The translations under genes were made by a program, and so were the position numbers. Of a stretch of DNA of 64,000 nt, positions 35,878 through 46,074 are shown piece by piece. The DNA is from Collimonas sp. OK607 (GTDB lineage Bacteria > Pseudomonadota > Gammaproteobacteria > Burkholderiales > Burkholderiaceae_D): the NCBI RefSeq assembly GCF_900111995.1, contig NZ_FOKF01000007.1, forward strand, positions 62,001 through 126,000. Reading direction: 5' to 3'. Position 1 is the stretch's first letter. The number at the start of each line of letters is the position of its first letter. A model generated the notes under the pieces. The model had not been told where the DNA came from, made no database searches, and saw only the letters and a program-made list of their open reading frames with translations.

Positions 35878-36768
35878 TCACAGTTGCATCAGGTCAATCA
35901 GAATCTGCCGCGTATTCAAGGGCGCGCCACCCAGATGATGGGCCAGCAAAAAGCGCATCAGCACCTTGCTCTGGGCCTGGGTGACAACGTCGCTGTAATC
36001 TTCCCGCTCCATATCCAGCAAGGTCTTGCCGCTGACACGCGGCCAGGAATCGGCCGCCCGCGCAAGGCGCGGACCGCGTTCGGGATCGACTACATAGCTT
36101 TCTGCAGGATCGACCGGCTGGCGGCTGCTGGTGCAACGAGTGAAATCGCCGGCCACCCCGGTCTGCTTGAGCAATGCTCTTTCGAATTGGCGCAGGACGA
36201 TCGGCGCGGGTTCCTGATGCGCCAGCTGGTTCAGGGTGGTGACGTAGTGGTCGAACAATATCGCATGTGGATCGTCGCGCGCCACCAGTTTGACCAGCAG
36301 TTCATTCAGGTAGAAACCGCATAGCAATGCCGATTTTTCCAGAGGCAGCATGCCGCCTACCCATTCGGCAGCGATCAAGGTGCGAACTTCGGATTTGCCA
36401 CTCCAGCTCAGCGACAAAGGCTGGAAGGTTTGCAACACGCCGCGCAATTTTGACAAAGGACGTTTGGCGCCCTTGGCAACTAGGGCAATGCGGCCGTAAT
36501 CGCGGCTGAAGACATCGATGATCAGGCTGGTTTCGCGGTGCGGGTAGCTGTGCAGTACGAAGCCGGGTTGGCCAGTGACGCGGGTATCGAGCGGTTTGGC
36601 CCGACGTTTCGGCGGGCTGGCTGATGTGGCTGCGGTGGTAGAAGTTGAGGCAGGAGCAGGAGTAAAAACAGGAGCAGCATCGCTGATAATCGCGATCGAC
36701 TGCTCTTCAGCCACGGTCGGCGGCAGGGCTGCTTCTCCGGTGCTATCGTCAGCGATGATCGCGTTCAT
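35878..36768 (-). CDS. recO: DNA repair protein RecO
   Basis: A 296-residue RecO, which anneals SSB-coated strands and loads RecA with RecR. The OB-fold starts near residue 68 ([20 protein letters not shown]) and the helical domain follows ([19 protein letters not shown]). About 60 residues precede the OB-fold, rich in Ala, Thr, Ser and Pro; these are longer than in most RecO proteins and likely disordered. It begins ten bases after era. Confidence 0.93.
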   Translation of the reverse strand: MNAIIADDSTGEAALPPTVAEEQSIAIISDAAPVFTPAPASTSTTAATSASPPKRRAKPLDTRVTGQPGFVLHSYPHRETSLIIDVFSRDYGRIALVAKGAKRPLSKLRGVLQTFQPLSLSWSGKSEVRTLIAAEWVGGMLPLEKSALLCGFYLNELLVKLVARDDPHAILFDHYVTTLNQLAHQEPAPIVLRQFERALLKQTGVAGDFTRCTSSRQPVDPAESYVVDPERGPRLARAADSWPRVSGKTLLDMEREDYSDVVTQAQSKVLMRFLLAHHLGGAPLNTRQILIDLMQL

Positions 36769-36778
36769 GCTCTCTGGC

Positions 36779-37699
36779 TTATTCGTAGCCGTAGGCGCGC
36801 AATCCGGCTTCGTTATCGGCCCAGCCGGATTTAACCTTGACCCAGATCTCCAGGTACACCGGGCCGCCGAACAGGCGCTCCATATCCAGCCGCGCTTGCG
36901 TTGAAATGTCCTTGAGGCGGGCGCCCTTCTGCCCGATCACCATCGATTTGTGGGTGTCGCGCTCAACCAGGATCGCCGCGAACACACGCCGCAGATTACC
37001 CTCAAGCTCGAATTTTTCGATCAGGACGGTGCTGGTATAAGGCAATTCATCGCCGACAAAACGGAATACTTTCTCACGCACGATCTCGGCCGCGAGAAAT
37101 TTTTCGCTGCGATCGGTAATATCGTCTTCACTGAACATCGGCGGATTTGCCGGCAGATACTTGCGGATTTCACCTTGCAGATTATCCAGCTGGAAGCGCA
37201 GTTTGGCCGACACCGGCACCACTGCGGCGAAATCGCGCATGGCGGCGATTTTTTGCGCGAATGGCAGCAACACGGCCTTGTCCTTGACGCGATCCGACTT
37301 GTTGATGACCAGGATACATGGCACGTTAGCCGGCAGCAAAGCCATCACTTGCTGGTCGGCCGGACCAAAAGTACCGGCTTCGATGATGTACAAAATGACG
37401 TCGGCCGCGGTCAGCGTCGTAGTCACGGTGCGATTCAATGTTTTATTCAGCGCATTCGAGTGGCGCGTCTGGAAGCCTGGCGTATCGACATACACAAACT
37501 GCGTGTCGGCCACGGTTTGAATCCCGGTAATCCGATGACGGGTGGTCTGCGCCTTGCGCGACGTAATGCTGACCTTGGCGCCGATCAGCTCGTTCATCAG
37601 GGTCGACTTGCCTACGTTAGGGCGACCGACAATAGCTATGTAGCCACAACGGAAATCAGTTGCGGCATTAGTCGATGCCTGGGGTGTAGAGTCTGTCAT
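36779..37699 (-). CDS. era: GTPase Era
   Basis: A 306-residue ribosome-assembly GTPase. G1 is [10 protein letters not shown]3 DTPGFQT, G4 NKSD, and the C-terminal KH domain contains [19 protein letters not shown]. Era binds the 3' end of 16S rRNA during 30S maturation. The start overlaps the rnc stop by four bases, the classic rnc-era coupling. Confidence 0.97.
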   Translation of the reverse strand: MTDSTPQASTNAATDFRCGYIAIVGRPNVGKSTLMNELIGAKVSITSRKAQTTRHRITGIQTVADTQFVYVDTPGFQTRHSNALNKTLNRTVTTTLTAADVILYIIEAGTFGPADQQVMALLPANVPCILVINKSDRVKDKAVLLPFAQKIAAMRDFAAVVPVSAKLRFQLDNLQGEIRKYLPANPPMFSEDDITDRSEKFLAAEIVREKVFRFVGDELPYTSTVLIEKFELEGNLRRVFAAILVERDTHKSMVIGQKGARLKDISTQARLDMERLFGGPVYLEIWVKVKSGWADNEAGLRAYGYE

Positions 37700-38751
37700 G
37701 CGGTTTTCGATTTACTCGTAGTATGGGGTGTTGCGTTAGAAGGAGTTGCTACCGTGGCCACGCTACCTGCGGCGACGGTTTCTGTAGCGGCATTGGCCGC
37801 ATTGCTTGTTTTGGATGGCGCGGCTGTTTCGGCACTGCCTACGCTACCTACACTACCGACACTACCGTTAACGGCTGGCGCCTGTGCCTTGGCCGGCGCC
37901 TTCGCCGCAGTTACGGCCGTGGTTACTTCCGCCGGACCTTTGTCCTTGACCGGCGCAGCAGGTTTGCTTATGACTTCCTGTGGCGCTTCCGGTGCATCCG
38001 GCTGAATCGTCGCAATACCGCTCAGTTTCAATTGTGCTGTACGCGGCTTGGCTTTACGTGGCGCCGCAGGTGCTTTCACAAATGCTTTTTGCACCGCTTC
38101 CAGCGCCAGCTTGGCGGCTGCCTGCTCGCCGGCGCGGCGGCTGCCGCCATTGCCGAATACTTGTATATCCAGTTTAGGCACCAGGCATTCAATTTCAAAT
38201 TCCTGATTGTGCGCAGCACCGTGAGTAGCCACAACATTGTATTGTGGCAACGCGATTTTCTTCCCTTGCAGATATTCCTGCAGCAGGGTTTTTGCATCTT
38301 TGCCCAGGGTCTTGGGATCGACGGTATCCAGGATCGGGATATACAAAGCGCGGATCACATCACGCGCCGCATCGAAACCGGCGTCCAGGAATATCGCGCC
38401 GAACAGGGCTTCAAGCGTATCGGCCAAAATCGAAGGCCGGCGGAAACCACCGGATTTCAATTCGCCCTCACCCAAACGTAAGAATTGCGACAACTCCAGC
38501 CGTTGGGCGATTTCATACAACGATTGCTGCTTGACCAGATTGGCGCGCACCCGCGACAAATCGCCTTCGTCTATCTTGGTATAACGGTCGAACAACAATG
38601 AGGCGACAACGCAATTCAGAATCGAATCGCCAAGGAACTCCAACCGCTCGTTATGCAAGGTGCTATGGCTGCGATGCGTCAAGGCCTGCTGCAATAACGT
38701 AGCATCCTTAAAAGTGTGGCCTAGCCGATTCTGCAATAACATGAGGTCCAT
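37696..38751 (-). CDS. rnc: Ribonuclease III with long C-terminal extension
   Basis: A 351-residue RNase III, which cuts double-stranded RNA in rRNA maturation. The catalytic signature [10 protein letters not shown] gives Glu35, Glu38 and Asp42; Asp111 and Glu114 ([13 protein letters not shown]) complete the metal site. The dsRBD spans about 155-225. A further 125 residues follow, rich in Ala, Pro, Lys and Thr with a [11 protein letters not shown] repeat, making it half as long again as typical enzymes. The tail has no recognisable fold and is probably disordered. Confidence 0.95.
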   Translation of the reverse strand: MDLMLLQNRLGHTFKDATLLQQALTHRSHSTLHNERLEFLGDSILNCVVASLLFDRYTKIDEGDLSRVRANLVKQQSLYEIAQRLELSQFLRLGEGELKSGGFRRPSILADTLEALFGAIFLDAGFDAARDVIRALYIPILDTVDPKTLGKDAKTLLQEYLQGKKIALPQYNVVATHGAAHNQEFEIECLVPKLDIQVFGNGGSRRAGEQAAAKLALEAVQKAFVKAPAAPRKAKPRTAQLKLSGIATIQPDAPEAPQEVISKPAAPVKDKGPAEVTTAVTAAKAPAKAQAPAVNGSVGSVGSVGSAETAAPSKTSNAANAATETVAAGSVATVATPSNATPHTTSKSKTA

Positions 38752-38799
38752 TTTCTTCTTCGACTCTTCGACGTTTACGGTTGTCGTCCGCTTTGATTT

Positions 38800-38835
38800 T
38801 TCAACGCATGCTTCAACGCTGCGTTCAACGCTTCA
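38800..38835. repeat. 12-base tandem repeat x3 in rnc leader
   Basis: TTCAACGCATGC, TTCAACGCTGCG and TTCAACGCTTCA, followed by a partial TTCAA, fill most of the gap between DUF4845 and rnc. Read in the transcribed direction the copies encode an L-N/K-x-A pattern in a short TTG-initiated frame of 21 codons; whether that is translated is unknown. Confidence 0.8.
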
Positions 38836-38846
38836 TTCAATACTGA

Positions 38847-39215
38847 TCAAGACTTTGCCGTGCTGCCCGCATAATCGATCAACAGGCTGACAGGGCCGAC
38901 CAGCGGGATTTTTTTCTGATACGAAAAACTGATCTGGACATTGTCGCCATCCTTCGTGATCTCCAGGTCTTTGCCTGAAATCGTATCGATATAACCAACC
39001 TCGGCTTGCTTGTTAAACGCGTTCTGGATTTCCTGTACCGTGGTGCCGGCCGTCCTGGCGCTGGCTATCGCTTTTTTGATAGAAAAATATTCGATCGTAG
39101 TCGGCGTCACCTTGGCCACCAGCACCCCGATACAGCCGAGAACCGCCAAAACAACGATCAAGCCGAACAAAGTAATGCCTTGCTGCTTCCGTGTAGATCC
39201 GGAAATTCTTGTCAT
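38847..39215 (-). CDS. DUF4845 domain-containing membrane protein
   Basis: A 122-residue protein with one N-terminal membrane helix (ITLFGLIVVLAVLGCIGVLV) after a short basic stretch, and a small extracytoplasmic domain. It resembles a pilin-like N-terminus (QQGITLFGLI) but lacks the cleavage-site consensus. The gene regularly lies between lepB and rnc in betaproteobacteria. Its function is not known. Confidence 0.88.
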   Translation of the reverse strand: MTRISGSTRKQQGITLFGLIVVLAVLGCIGVLVAKVTPTTIEYFSIKKAIASARTAGTTVQEIQNAFNKQAEVGYIDTISGKDLEITKDGDNVQISFSYQKKIPLVGPVSLLIDYAGSTAKS

Positions 39216-39233
39216 CCCTGACTCCGCAATGGT

Positions 39234-40151
39234 TTATTTAAAAAAAGTGCCGATACGCTTGAAATTACCCAGGTTCATCCAAACCAAAAATGCTTTTCCG
39301 ACAATATTCTGATCCGGTACAAATCCCCAATAGCGACTGTCTTCGCTGTTATCCCGATTATCCCCCATCATGAAATAATTGCCAGCAGGAACGGTACAGG
39401 TAAATCCTTCCGGATTATAGGAACAGGCGTCTTTGTCAGGAAAATCCATCACACCTTCCAGCGAAATCGGCGGCCGGCCATTACGCACTGCGATCGTATG
39501 TTGCACGTTTGACAGGTTTTCCGTGAATTGCTGGGAGTAATCCAGGCTGTCTTCATTCAGGTAATCCGGTAACGGCGTATAAGTAAGAGCTTTACCGTTA
39601 ATTGTTAAACGTTTGTTTTGGTATGTTATTTTATCACCCGGCACCCCAACCACGCGCTTGATGTAATCCAGCGACATATCCTTGGGGTATTTGAACACCA
39701 TCACGTCGCCGCGCTGCGGCTGATTCATCTCGATCACTTTTTTATTCAGGATCGGCAGACGAATACCGTAAGTAAATTTGTTAACCAGGATCAGGTCGCC
39801 CACCAGCAGCGTCGGCACCATCGAACTGGATGGAATCTTGAACGGCTCATACAAAAACGAACGCAAGAAGAACACCATTGCAATGACCGGGAAAAAGCTG
39901 CCTGAATACTCAACCCAGGTCGGTTGACGCAACAGACCTGCTTCCAGCGCCGCGCGGCCGCTGGCCTCGAGCTTGATGCCGTCGGCATTCAGCTTGGCAT
40001 TGCGGGCATCGAACTCGGCCAGGGCGGTATCGGCCTTGGCGCGCCGTTGTTTGCTCAGGTAGAAGCGATCAAAAAACCAGATGATGCCGGTGACAATGGT
40101 CAAGACAAACAGAATTAATGCGAAATTTCCTAAAATTGATTGCAATGTCAT
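39234..40151 (-). CDS. lepB: Signal peptidase I
   Basis: A 305-residue inner-membrane peptidase that removes signal peptides of exported proteins. An N-terminal helix and a second membrane helix ([15 protein letters not shown]) anchor it. The nucleophile Ser lies in [14 protein letters not shown], the general-base Lys in [11 protein letters not shown], and box E is [16 protein letters not shown]. Its start overlaps the lepA stop by four bases. Confidence 0.97.
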   Translation of the reverse strand: MTLQSILGNFALILFVLTIVTGIIWFFDRFYLSKQRRAKADTALAEFDARNAKLNADGIKLEASGRAALEAGLLRQPTWVEYSGSFFPVIAMVFFLRSFLYEPFKIPSSSMVPTLLVGDLILVNKFTYGIRLPILNKKVIEMNQPQRGDVMVFKYPKDMSLDYIKRVVGVPGDKITYQNKRLTINGKALTYTPLPDYLNEDSLDYSQQFTENLSNVQHTIAVRNGRPPISLEGVMDFPDKDACSYNPEGFTCTVPAGNYFMMGDNRDNSEDSRYWGFVPDQNIVGKAFLVWMNLGNFKRIGTFFK

Positions 40152-41941
40152 TTTTCATCCACTTGTAAGATTGCCAGGAATGCTTCTTGCGGGATCTCGA
40201 CTGAACCCACCTGTTTCATCCGTTTTTTACCGGCCTTCTGCTTTTCCAGCAATTTGCGCTTACGGCTGATATCGCCGCCGTAGCACTTTGCCAGCACGTT
40301 CTTGCGCAACGCCTTGACGTTTTCACGCGAAATGATATTGGCGCCGATCGCCGCCTGAATCGCGACGTCGAACATCTGGCGTGGAATCAGCTCGCGCATC
40401 TTGGCGGCGACTGCGCGGCCGCGGTACTGACTGTTGGCGCGATGCACGATGATTGCCAGCGCGTCGACTTTTTCACTGTTGATCAGCATGTCGACCTTGA
40501 CCACGTCGGCCGAGCGGTATTCCTTGAACTCGTAGTCCATCGAGGCATAACCGCGCGAGGTCGATTTCAGGCGATCGAAGAAATCGAGCACCACCTCGGC
40601 CATCGGGATTTCATAGGTCAGCTTGACTTGCTTGCCGTGATAACTCATGTCGATCTGCATGCCGCGCTTCTGGGTGCACAGTGTGATCACCGAGCCCACA
40701 TACTCTTGCGGCATGTACAAATTGACCGTGACGATCGGCTCGCGCACTTCTTCGATATTGGACGGATCGGGCATCTTCGATGGATTGTCCACCAGCATGA
40801 TGGTGCCATCGCGCTTCACCACTTCGTAGATCACGGTAGGCGCGGTGGTGATCAGGTCCATGTCGAACTCGCGCTCGAGCCGTTCCTGGACGATTTCCAT
40901 GTGCAGCAAACCGAGGAAACCGCAGCGGAAGCCGAAGCCCAGCGCTTGCGATACCTCAGGTTCGTATTGCAGCGCAGCGTCGTTCAGTTTGAGCTTTTCC
41001 AGCGAGTCGCGCAGCGCATCGTACTGGTTCGCTTCGACCGGGAACAAGCCGGCAAACACCTGCGGCTGCACTTCTTTAAAGCCAGGCAACGCTTCGGCGG
41101 CAGGTTTCGACGCCAGCGTTACCGTATCGCCGACCTTGGCTGCTTTCAATTCTTTGATGCCGGCGATGATGAAGCCCACCTGGCCGGCGGACAGCGATTC
41201 GCGCGACTGCGATTTAGGCGTGAACACGCCGACGCTTTCGGTCAGATGCTGAGAGCCGGTGGCCATCAGCAAAATCTTGTCCTTAGGACGCAAAGTACCG
41301 TTCTTGATACGCACCAGCATCACGACGCCGACATAGTTATCGAACCATGAATCGACAATCAGCGCTTGCAAAGGAGCGTCCGGATCGCCCTTCGGCGGCG
41401 GCACTTTGACAATCAGCGACTCCAGCACTTCGCGCACGCCTAGCCCGGTCTTGGCTGAACAATGCACCGCATCGTGGGCATCGATCCCGATCACGTCTTC
41501 GATTTCAGCAATCGCGTTATCCGGATCGGCGGAAGGCAAGTCGATCTTGTTCAATACCGGCACGACTTCCACGCCGAGATCCAGCGCGGTATAGCAGTTG
41601 GCCACGGTCTGGGCTTCCACCCCTTGCGAAGCATCGACCACCAGCAGCGCACCTTCGCAGGCGGACAGCGAGCGGCTGACTTCGTAGCTGAAGTCGACGT
41701 GGCCAGGCGTATCGATCAGGTTCAGATTGTAAATCTGGCCATCCAGCGCCTTGTAGGACAGCGCCGCGGTCTGGGCCTTGATCGTAATGCCGCGCTCGCG
41801 CTCAATATCCATTGAGTCGAGTACCTGCGCCCCCATCTCACGATCGGACAAGCCGCCGCAAGATTGGATGATACGGTCCGCCAGGGTAGATTTACCGTGG
41901 TCGATGTGGGCGATGATGGAGAAATTACGGATGTTGTTCAT
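40148..41941 (-). CDS. lepA: Elongation factor 4 (LepA)
   Basis: A 597-residue translational GTPase that acts on the ribosome under ionic or cold stress and in 30S biogenesis. G1 is [10 protein letters not shown]3 DTPGHVDF and G4 NKID. The C-terminal LepA-specific domain ends with [20 protein letters not shown]. It is full length. lepA-lepB is a conserved coupled pair. Confidence 0.97.
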   Translation of the reverse strand: MNNIRNFSIIAHIDHGKSTLADRIIQSCGGLSDREMGAQVLDSMDIERERGITIKAQTAALSYKALDGQIYNLNLIDTPGHVDFSYEVSRSLSACEGALLVVDASQGVEAQTVANCYTALDLGVEVVPVLNKIDLPSADPDNAIAEIEDVIGIDAHDAVHCSAKTGLGVREVLESLIVKVPPPKGDPDAPLQALIVDSWFDNYVGVVMLVRIKNGTLRPKDKILLMATGSQHLTESVGVFTPKSQSRESLSAGQVGFIIAGIKELKAAKVGDTVTLASKPAAEALPGFKEVQPQVFAGLFPVEANQYDALRDSLEKLKLNDAALQYEPEVSQALGFGFRCGFLGLLHMEIVQERLEREFDMDLITTAPTVIYEVVKRDGTIMLVDNPSKMPDPSNIEEVREPIVTVNLYMPQEYVGSVITLCTQKRGMQIDMSYHGKQVKLTYEIPMAEVVLDFFDRLKSTSRGYASMDYEFKEYRSADVVKVDMLINSEKVDALAIIVHRANSQYRGRAVAAKMRELIPRQMFDVAIQAAIGANIISRENVKALRKNVLAKCYGGDISRKRKLLEKQKAGKKRMKQVGSVEIPQEAFLAILQVDEK

Positions 41942-42429
41942 TGACAGACGCGATTACAAAAAAGGCGCTCTGAGCCGGGCTCAGTGTAGTGTTTCGTATT
42001 TGGCGGCACGAATAAAAGTGAAGGATTTTTGTTCCAGACTAGGCGCGCGCCGGAGCGATAGTGAACTATCGCAAGGATGCGCAACGACGTATGGGGCAAA
42101 AAGACGAACTTTTATGTGCCGACAGGTGCGAAACACTGCACTAGTGTCCCAGGCAAGCGCCTTTTATGACAGGTTATTCAGTGCCGCCATTTTACCGGAT
42201 TTCAGAGGGTAAAACCGACAAATCAAAGGGCTGAAGATATTGCCTTCCGGTATAACAAGGAAAGCGATTCATCTACATACTCCTACAAGTATCTTAAAAG
42301 CATCTTAAAGCATGGGCCATAAGAGCCTCTTTTAATCTTTCCTGGCGGGAGTATATGAGTTTTTATTGCAACTTGGAAAGTATAAATGCCATTTTTGCCT
42401 TTATATGCCGATACCTGGACTAGGGCAAC
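41942..42429. other. Non-coding region upstream of lepA
   Basis: This 488-base gap separates lepA from the glutaredoxin-like gene in an otherwise compact gene run. Nearly half of it is the large imperfect palindrome listed separately. The remainder, 42166-42429, is AT-richer, carries no recognised gene and may hold the lepA promoter. Confidence 0.6.
41958..42165. repeat. 208-base near-symmetric hairpin element
   Basis: The outer ends AAAAAAGGCGCT and AGCGCCTTTT are inverted copies. Moving inward, GTGTAGTGTTTCG faces CGAAACACTGCAC, CGGCACGAATAAAAGT faces ACTTTTATGTGCCG, and the centre is the perfect palindrome GCGATAGTGAACTATCGC (42055-42072), within two bases of the geometric midpoint. The entire stretch could fold into one long imperfect stem. 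It could be a MITE-like repeat or a structured RNA. Confidence 0.8.
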
Positions 42430-42708
42430 TCAGCCGCCTTCACTTAAAAATTTCTTTACCGATTCAACATCAAGAAAATAATGACAAAGTTGCATCAGCG
42501 CCCCGCCATCCCTGCTTGCTGAAAGCACCGGCACCAGCTCGTCGTACTTAGCCACCAGATCGGGGTGATCATCGACATCGATCACTTCTACGTCAAACCA
42601 GCCCGCATTGTTCTCATCAGGCGCTTGCAAAGCCAACAACGCCTGCAACATGTCTTCGCAAAGATGGCAGTAAGATCGGCTATACAGCGTGAAGTGAATT
42701 TCTGACAT
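42430..42708 (-). CDS. Glutaredoxin-like protein
   Basis: A 92-residue thioredoxin-fold protein. SEIHFTLYSRSYCHLCEDM contains the C-x-x-C redox motif after the first beta strand, and VIDVDDHPDLVAKYDELVPVL matches the cis-Pro region of DUF836/glutaredoxin-like proteins. The chosen ATG has GGAG six bases upstream; longer in-frame reading would cross the mucD terminator. It may act in disulfide or glutathione chemistry; no substrate is known. Confidence 0.85.
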   Translation of the reverse strand: MSEIHFTLYSRSYCHLCEDMLQALLALQAPDENNAGWFDVEVIDVDDHPDLVAKYDELVPVLSASRDGGALMQLCHYFLDVESVKKFLSEGG

Positions 42709-42761
42709 GAATGCTCCGCAACCTCTGAAGACAAAGCCTGGCAAGCCAAGACCGGCAAAAA

Positions 42762-42793
42762 CAAAAAGCTGCAGGCCGTTAGGGCCTGCAGCT
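42762..42793 (-). terminator. Rho-independent terminator after mucD
   Basis: Minus strand AGCTGCAGGCC pairs perfectly with GGCCTGCAGCT around five bases, then five T. It closes the rpoE-rseA-rseB-mucD unit. Confidence 0.9.
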
Positions 42794-42816
42794 CCGGATA
42801 ACAATCAACAGCCCGA

Positions 42817-44337
42817 TCAGTTACCTGGGCGCAGCGGTACGAATTGCGACGACTCGCCGCGACGCACCAGCAGCACAGCCATTTTCTTCGGCTCCAGCTT
42901 GGCAACCAGGGCGTTGAACTGCTTGGCGTCCTTGATATCGGTATTGTTCAAGCGTTGCACCAGGTCACCGGCACGCAAACCGACCCGACCCGCACTACCT
43001 TCGGCAGACTCGACCAGCACGCCACCTTCGACGCCCAACTCTTTCTTTTTGGCGTCGGTCAAATCACTGACGATCAGACCAAGCGCATTGGCAACCTGCG
43101 GCTCCTTCTTCGGCTTCGGAGTGTCATCCGAGGCGATTTTGTCGGCCGCCAGTTCCGTAATCACGATCGGGAAGTCGCGGCTGCTGCCCTTACGCCAGAC
43201 GCTGATCGTACCGCGCGCTCCCGGCTTGGTATTGCCGACTAGGCGCGGCAAGTCGTTAGCTTTCTCAATTGCCACACCGTTGAATTTCAAGATGATGTCG
43301 CCAGCCTGCAAGCCAGCCTTGGCGGCCGGACCATCAGCCTCGACCCTGGCGACCAGCGCGCCTTCGGCCTTGGGCAAGCCCAGCGACTCGGCCACATCCT
43401 TGGTCACTTCGCCGATCTGCACGCCAATCCGGCCGCGAGTAACTTTACCCGTTGTTTTCAGCTGGTCCGACACGCGCATGGCTTCATCAATCGGCACCGC
43501 AAACGAAATTCCCATGAAACCGCCGGAGCGGCTATAGATTTGCGAATTTATACCGACCACTTCGCCGCGCATATTGATCAACGGGCCGCCGGAATTACCG
43601 GGATTGACGGCGACGTCGGTCTGGATCAAAGGCAGGTAGTCGCCGGTATCGCGCGCTTTCGCCGAAATGATGCCGGCGGTCACAGTGTTTTCCAGGCCGA
43701 ACGGCGAGCCGATCGCCAATACCCACTCGCCGGCCCTGATCTTGTCGGAATCGCCGATCGTCAAGCGTGGCAAGTTGGCGCCGTCGATTTTCAACAAGGC
43801 GACGTCGCTGCGGGTATCCGCGCCGATCACCTTGGCTTTGAATTCGCGCTTGTCGGTCAGCGTTACATACACTTCGCTGGCGCCGTCGATCACGTGCGCA
43901 TTGGTCATGACGTAACCATCGGCCGAAATCACGAAACCGGAACCCACGCCGCGTGGCACTTCTTCCTGCGGCTTGGGCTCAGCCTTACGGCCGCGTGGCG
44001 CCGGAGCCTGCGGGCGCGGCGTATTGGGAACCGGGACACCAAAAAAACGACGGAAGAAATCTTGCATTTCGGCGTCGCTAGGATCGTCCGAATCACCCTG
44101 GCCGGAGCCGGCTTTGACTTTTTCCGTGGTGCGGATATTGACTACTGCAGGACCGGTTTTTTCGACGATATCGGTAAAGTCCGGCAATCCGGATACCGGT
44201 GCAGCGATCGCCTGGGGGCCGACGCCAGCCATGACAGGAACAAAAAGAGCTGCGGTGACGCCAACGACACCCGCGACACTGACAACCATTGCAGACAAAA
44301 CGTAACGAACCGGACCAGCCGTTTTCATCATAGTCAT
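42817..44337 (-). CDS. mucD: DegQ/MucD-type periplasmic serine protease
   Basis: An HtrA-family envelope quality-control protease of about 506 residues. A signal anchor is followed by a trypsin-like domain with His in MTNAHVIDGA, Asp in DTRSDVALLKID and Ser in NPGNSGGP. Two PDZ domains follow (GLQAGDIILKFNGV; GLRAGDLVQRLNNT). The ATG is one of three clustered candidates (MTMMKTAG) seven bases after the rseB stop. In the sigma-E regulon it removes misfolded envelope proteins. Confidence 0.93.
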   Translation of the reverse strand: MTMMKTAGPVRYVLSAMVVSVAGVVGVTAALFVPVMAGVGPQAIAAPVSGLPDFTDIVEKTGPAVVNIRTTEKVKAGSGQGDSDDPSDAEMQDFFRRFFGVPVPNTPRPQAPAPRGRKAEPKPQEEVPRGVGSGFVISADGYVMTNAHVIDGASEVYVTLTDKREFKAKVIGADTRSDVALLKIDGANLPRLTIGDSDKIRAGEWVLAIGSPFGLENTVTAGIISAKARDTGDYLPLIQTDVAVNPGNSGGPLINMRGEVVGINSQIYSRSGGFMGISFAVPIDEAMRVSDQLKTTGKVTRGRIGVQIGEVTKDVAESLGLPKAEGALVARVEADGPAAKAGLQAGDIILKFNGVAIEKANDLPRLVGNTKPGARGTISVWRKGSSRDFPIVITELAADKIASDDTPKPKKEPQVANALGLIVSDLTDAKKKELGVEGGVLVESAEGSAGRVGLRAGDLVQRLNNTDIKDAKQFNALVAKLEPKKMAVLLVRRGESSQFVPLRPGN

Positions 44338-44344
44338 ATAAATT

Positions 44345-45373
44345 TTATTTGTTTTTGAGTTCAATCGAATTCGCTACCTGCCGCATCGCCGCCGGCGGTA
44401 CATCGCCAACAATCGTCAACCAGTATTCCCCCTGGCGCTTACCCACGATATTCAATGCTCCCTGCTGCAAGGATCCTTCGGTACGGCTTTGACTGCCCGG
44501 TTCGATAAATATGGAAATCGCCACCAGCCCGTCTGAAAAAATCAGCTGCGAAACCTCGCGCCGCGTTACCGGCGTACCGGGAGCGCTCTTAGCAGCCGGC
44601 GCATCTGCCACCATACGCTTGAGTTCGCGTACTTTCTTGAAACCCGGAGGCATGCCGGTAACTGTCCACTCATTCAGGTTGGACGGATTGATTGCACTGT
44701 TTTCCGTATGCCAGAAATTAGTGTTGCCAAAGCTCGGCTTCAATAGATTGTGGTCGATATTGCCGATCGCAATTTGGGTAAATGAAATCTGCTCGATGAT
44801 TTCATTCTTGCCATTCAGCGTTTGCGCCCGCAACAACAAGCCGGATTTTTTTTCTGCCCAGAGCTTGTAACCATAACGCATGTTGTCTCTGGGTTCCAGC
44901 AGCACGGCCTGGCAATCAAAACCGGCAACCCGCCCGGTCTCACCCATTTTCACATTGTAATAGTCGGTCAGGTCCGCTGGCAGTGCCGCCAAAATGGCAG
45001 GGAAGCCGTCTTGTGTGACGCGCCTCTCGACTATCTTGGTCTTGACCTCCGGCATATAGCAGGTGACATCCTCGTTACGCCGGATATATTCGCGCGGCTG
45101 GCCATCGAGGATTTCCAATTTTTCTATTTCATTCCGGCCATCCAGCATATGCGTAATACGCGACGTGCGTATCTGGTTTGCCTGCTGATAGATGAAAGTA
45201 CCGGAATAATTCAGTCTTTGCGCCGCCGACTGGATTTTTTTCAGCAGCGTCTGCGCCTCCTGCTTGTCGGCTGCATTTGCAGCCGCATTTGCGCCATCGG
45301 TGCCTTCCGCTTGCGCGGAAAGCACCATGACCAGCGACAGAACAACTCCTAGCAAGACCCGCGTCTGCCGCAT
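44345..45373 (-). CDS. rseB: Sigma-E regulatory protein RseB/MucB
   Basis: A 342-residue periplasmic protein with a signal peptide (VLLGVVLSLVMVLSAQAEG) and the lipid-binding LolA-like domain (LNYSGTFIYQQANQIRTSRI) plus a smaller C-terminal domain. RseB binds RseA and shields it from proteolysis until lipopolysaccharide stress. The chosen ATG is one base after the rseA stop; an ATG at 45388 is an alternative that overlaps rseA. Confidence 0.92.
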   Translation of the reverse strand: MRQTRVLLGVVLSLVMVLSAQAEGTDGANAAANAADKQEAQTLLKKIQSAAQRLNYSGTFIYQQANQIRTSRITHMLDGRNEIEKLEILDGQPREYIRRNEDVTCYMPEVKTKIVERRVTQDGFPAILAALPADLTDYYNVKMGETGRVAGFDCQAVLLEPRDNMRYGYKLWAEKKSGLLLRAQTLNGKNEIIEQISFTQIAIGNIDHNLLKPSFGNTNFWHTENSAINPSNLNEWTVTGMPPGFKKVRELKRMVADAPAAKSAPGTPVTRREVSQLIFSDGLVAISIFIEPGSQSRTEGSLQQGALNIVGKRQGEYWLTIVGDVPPAAMRQVANSIELKNK

Positions 45374-45374
45374 G

Positions 45375-46007
45375 TTAGTTATTAGCATCAGGTGCGTATG
45401 TGGCCGGCCGTGCGTATTGCGCAGCGCTATAGAGGGAGGGAGAGAAACGTTGATGCGCCACCAGATATTCATCCATCCGTGGATCCCGTAACACTTCTCC
45501 GTTACGCGTGACGGCGTGATCGTCGCCGACTGCAGATGCCGAAGCCAGGGCCAGTTGCGACGTTGCCGCCCCATTGGACGCCGGGCCGCCGACCACCGCC
45601 GTTTGCGGCGTGATAATGAAAGCCGCAGCCGCTACAGCCGCAGCAGCCATGCCAGGCAAGGCAAAGCGCTTGATGGAACGCCCGACGCCGCCCGTGATGC
45701 CAAAGCGCATAGACTGGCCGCCACCGACAGCAAGACGCTCGGCAGGCTGCAAAGTGGCGGCCAGGGGCGCAGCAATAATTGCAGGCTCAGCGTCTAACCG
45801 CGCCGACATGCGGCTGAAAAAATCCGGACTCATGGTCAACGCCATATCATCCGAACGCATGATGTCGCCTATCTGGTGATAGACGTCCCATGTGTCGCGA
45901 CCTTCAGTTTGACGCAAAGCAGCCATTGCCATATCCACATAGGCATTAGACAACTCACCGTCAGCCAAGGCAGAAATCTGCTCTTGGGTTATATCTTTGG
46001 TATTCAT
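45375..46007 (-). CDS. rseA: Anti-sigma-E factor RseA
   Basis: A 210-residue single-pass protein. The cytoplasmic sigma-binding domain opens ITQEQISALADGELSN and includes DTWDVYHQIGDIMRS. One membrane helix (ALPGMAAAAVAAAAFII) is followed by a periplasmic tail of about 80 residues. It holds RpoE inactive until cleaved. It lies 67 bases downstream of rpoE. Confidence 0.93.
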   Translation of the reverse strand: MNTKDITQEQISALADGELSNAYVDMAMAALRQTEGRDTWDVYHQIGDIMRSDDMALTMSPDFFSRMSARLDAEPAIIAAPLAATLQPAERLAVGGGQSMRFGITGGVGRSIKRFALPGMAAAAVAAAAFIITPQTAVVGGPASNGAATSQLALASASAVGDDHAVTRNGEVLRDPRMDEYLVAHQRFSPSLYSAAQYARPATYAPDANN

Positions 46008-46074
46008 ATGTCACCTTAAAACCAGGCCAACCCCTTCGTTCCCGAAAAACCACTATCTTTTTTTTAACGTTTTT

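Noticed and set aside
36950-38005. 351-residue reading frame antisense to era and rnc
   Set aside because: It spans two coupled real genes and its end translates the complement of the low-complexity RNase III tail.
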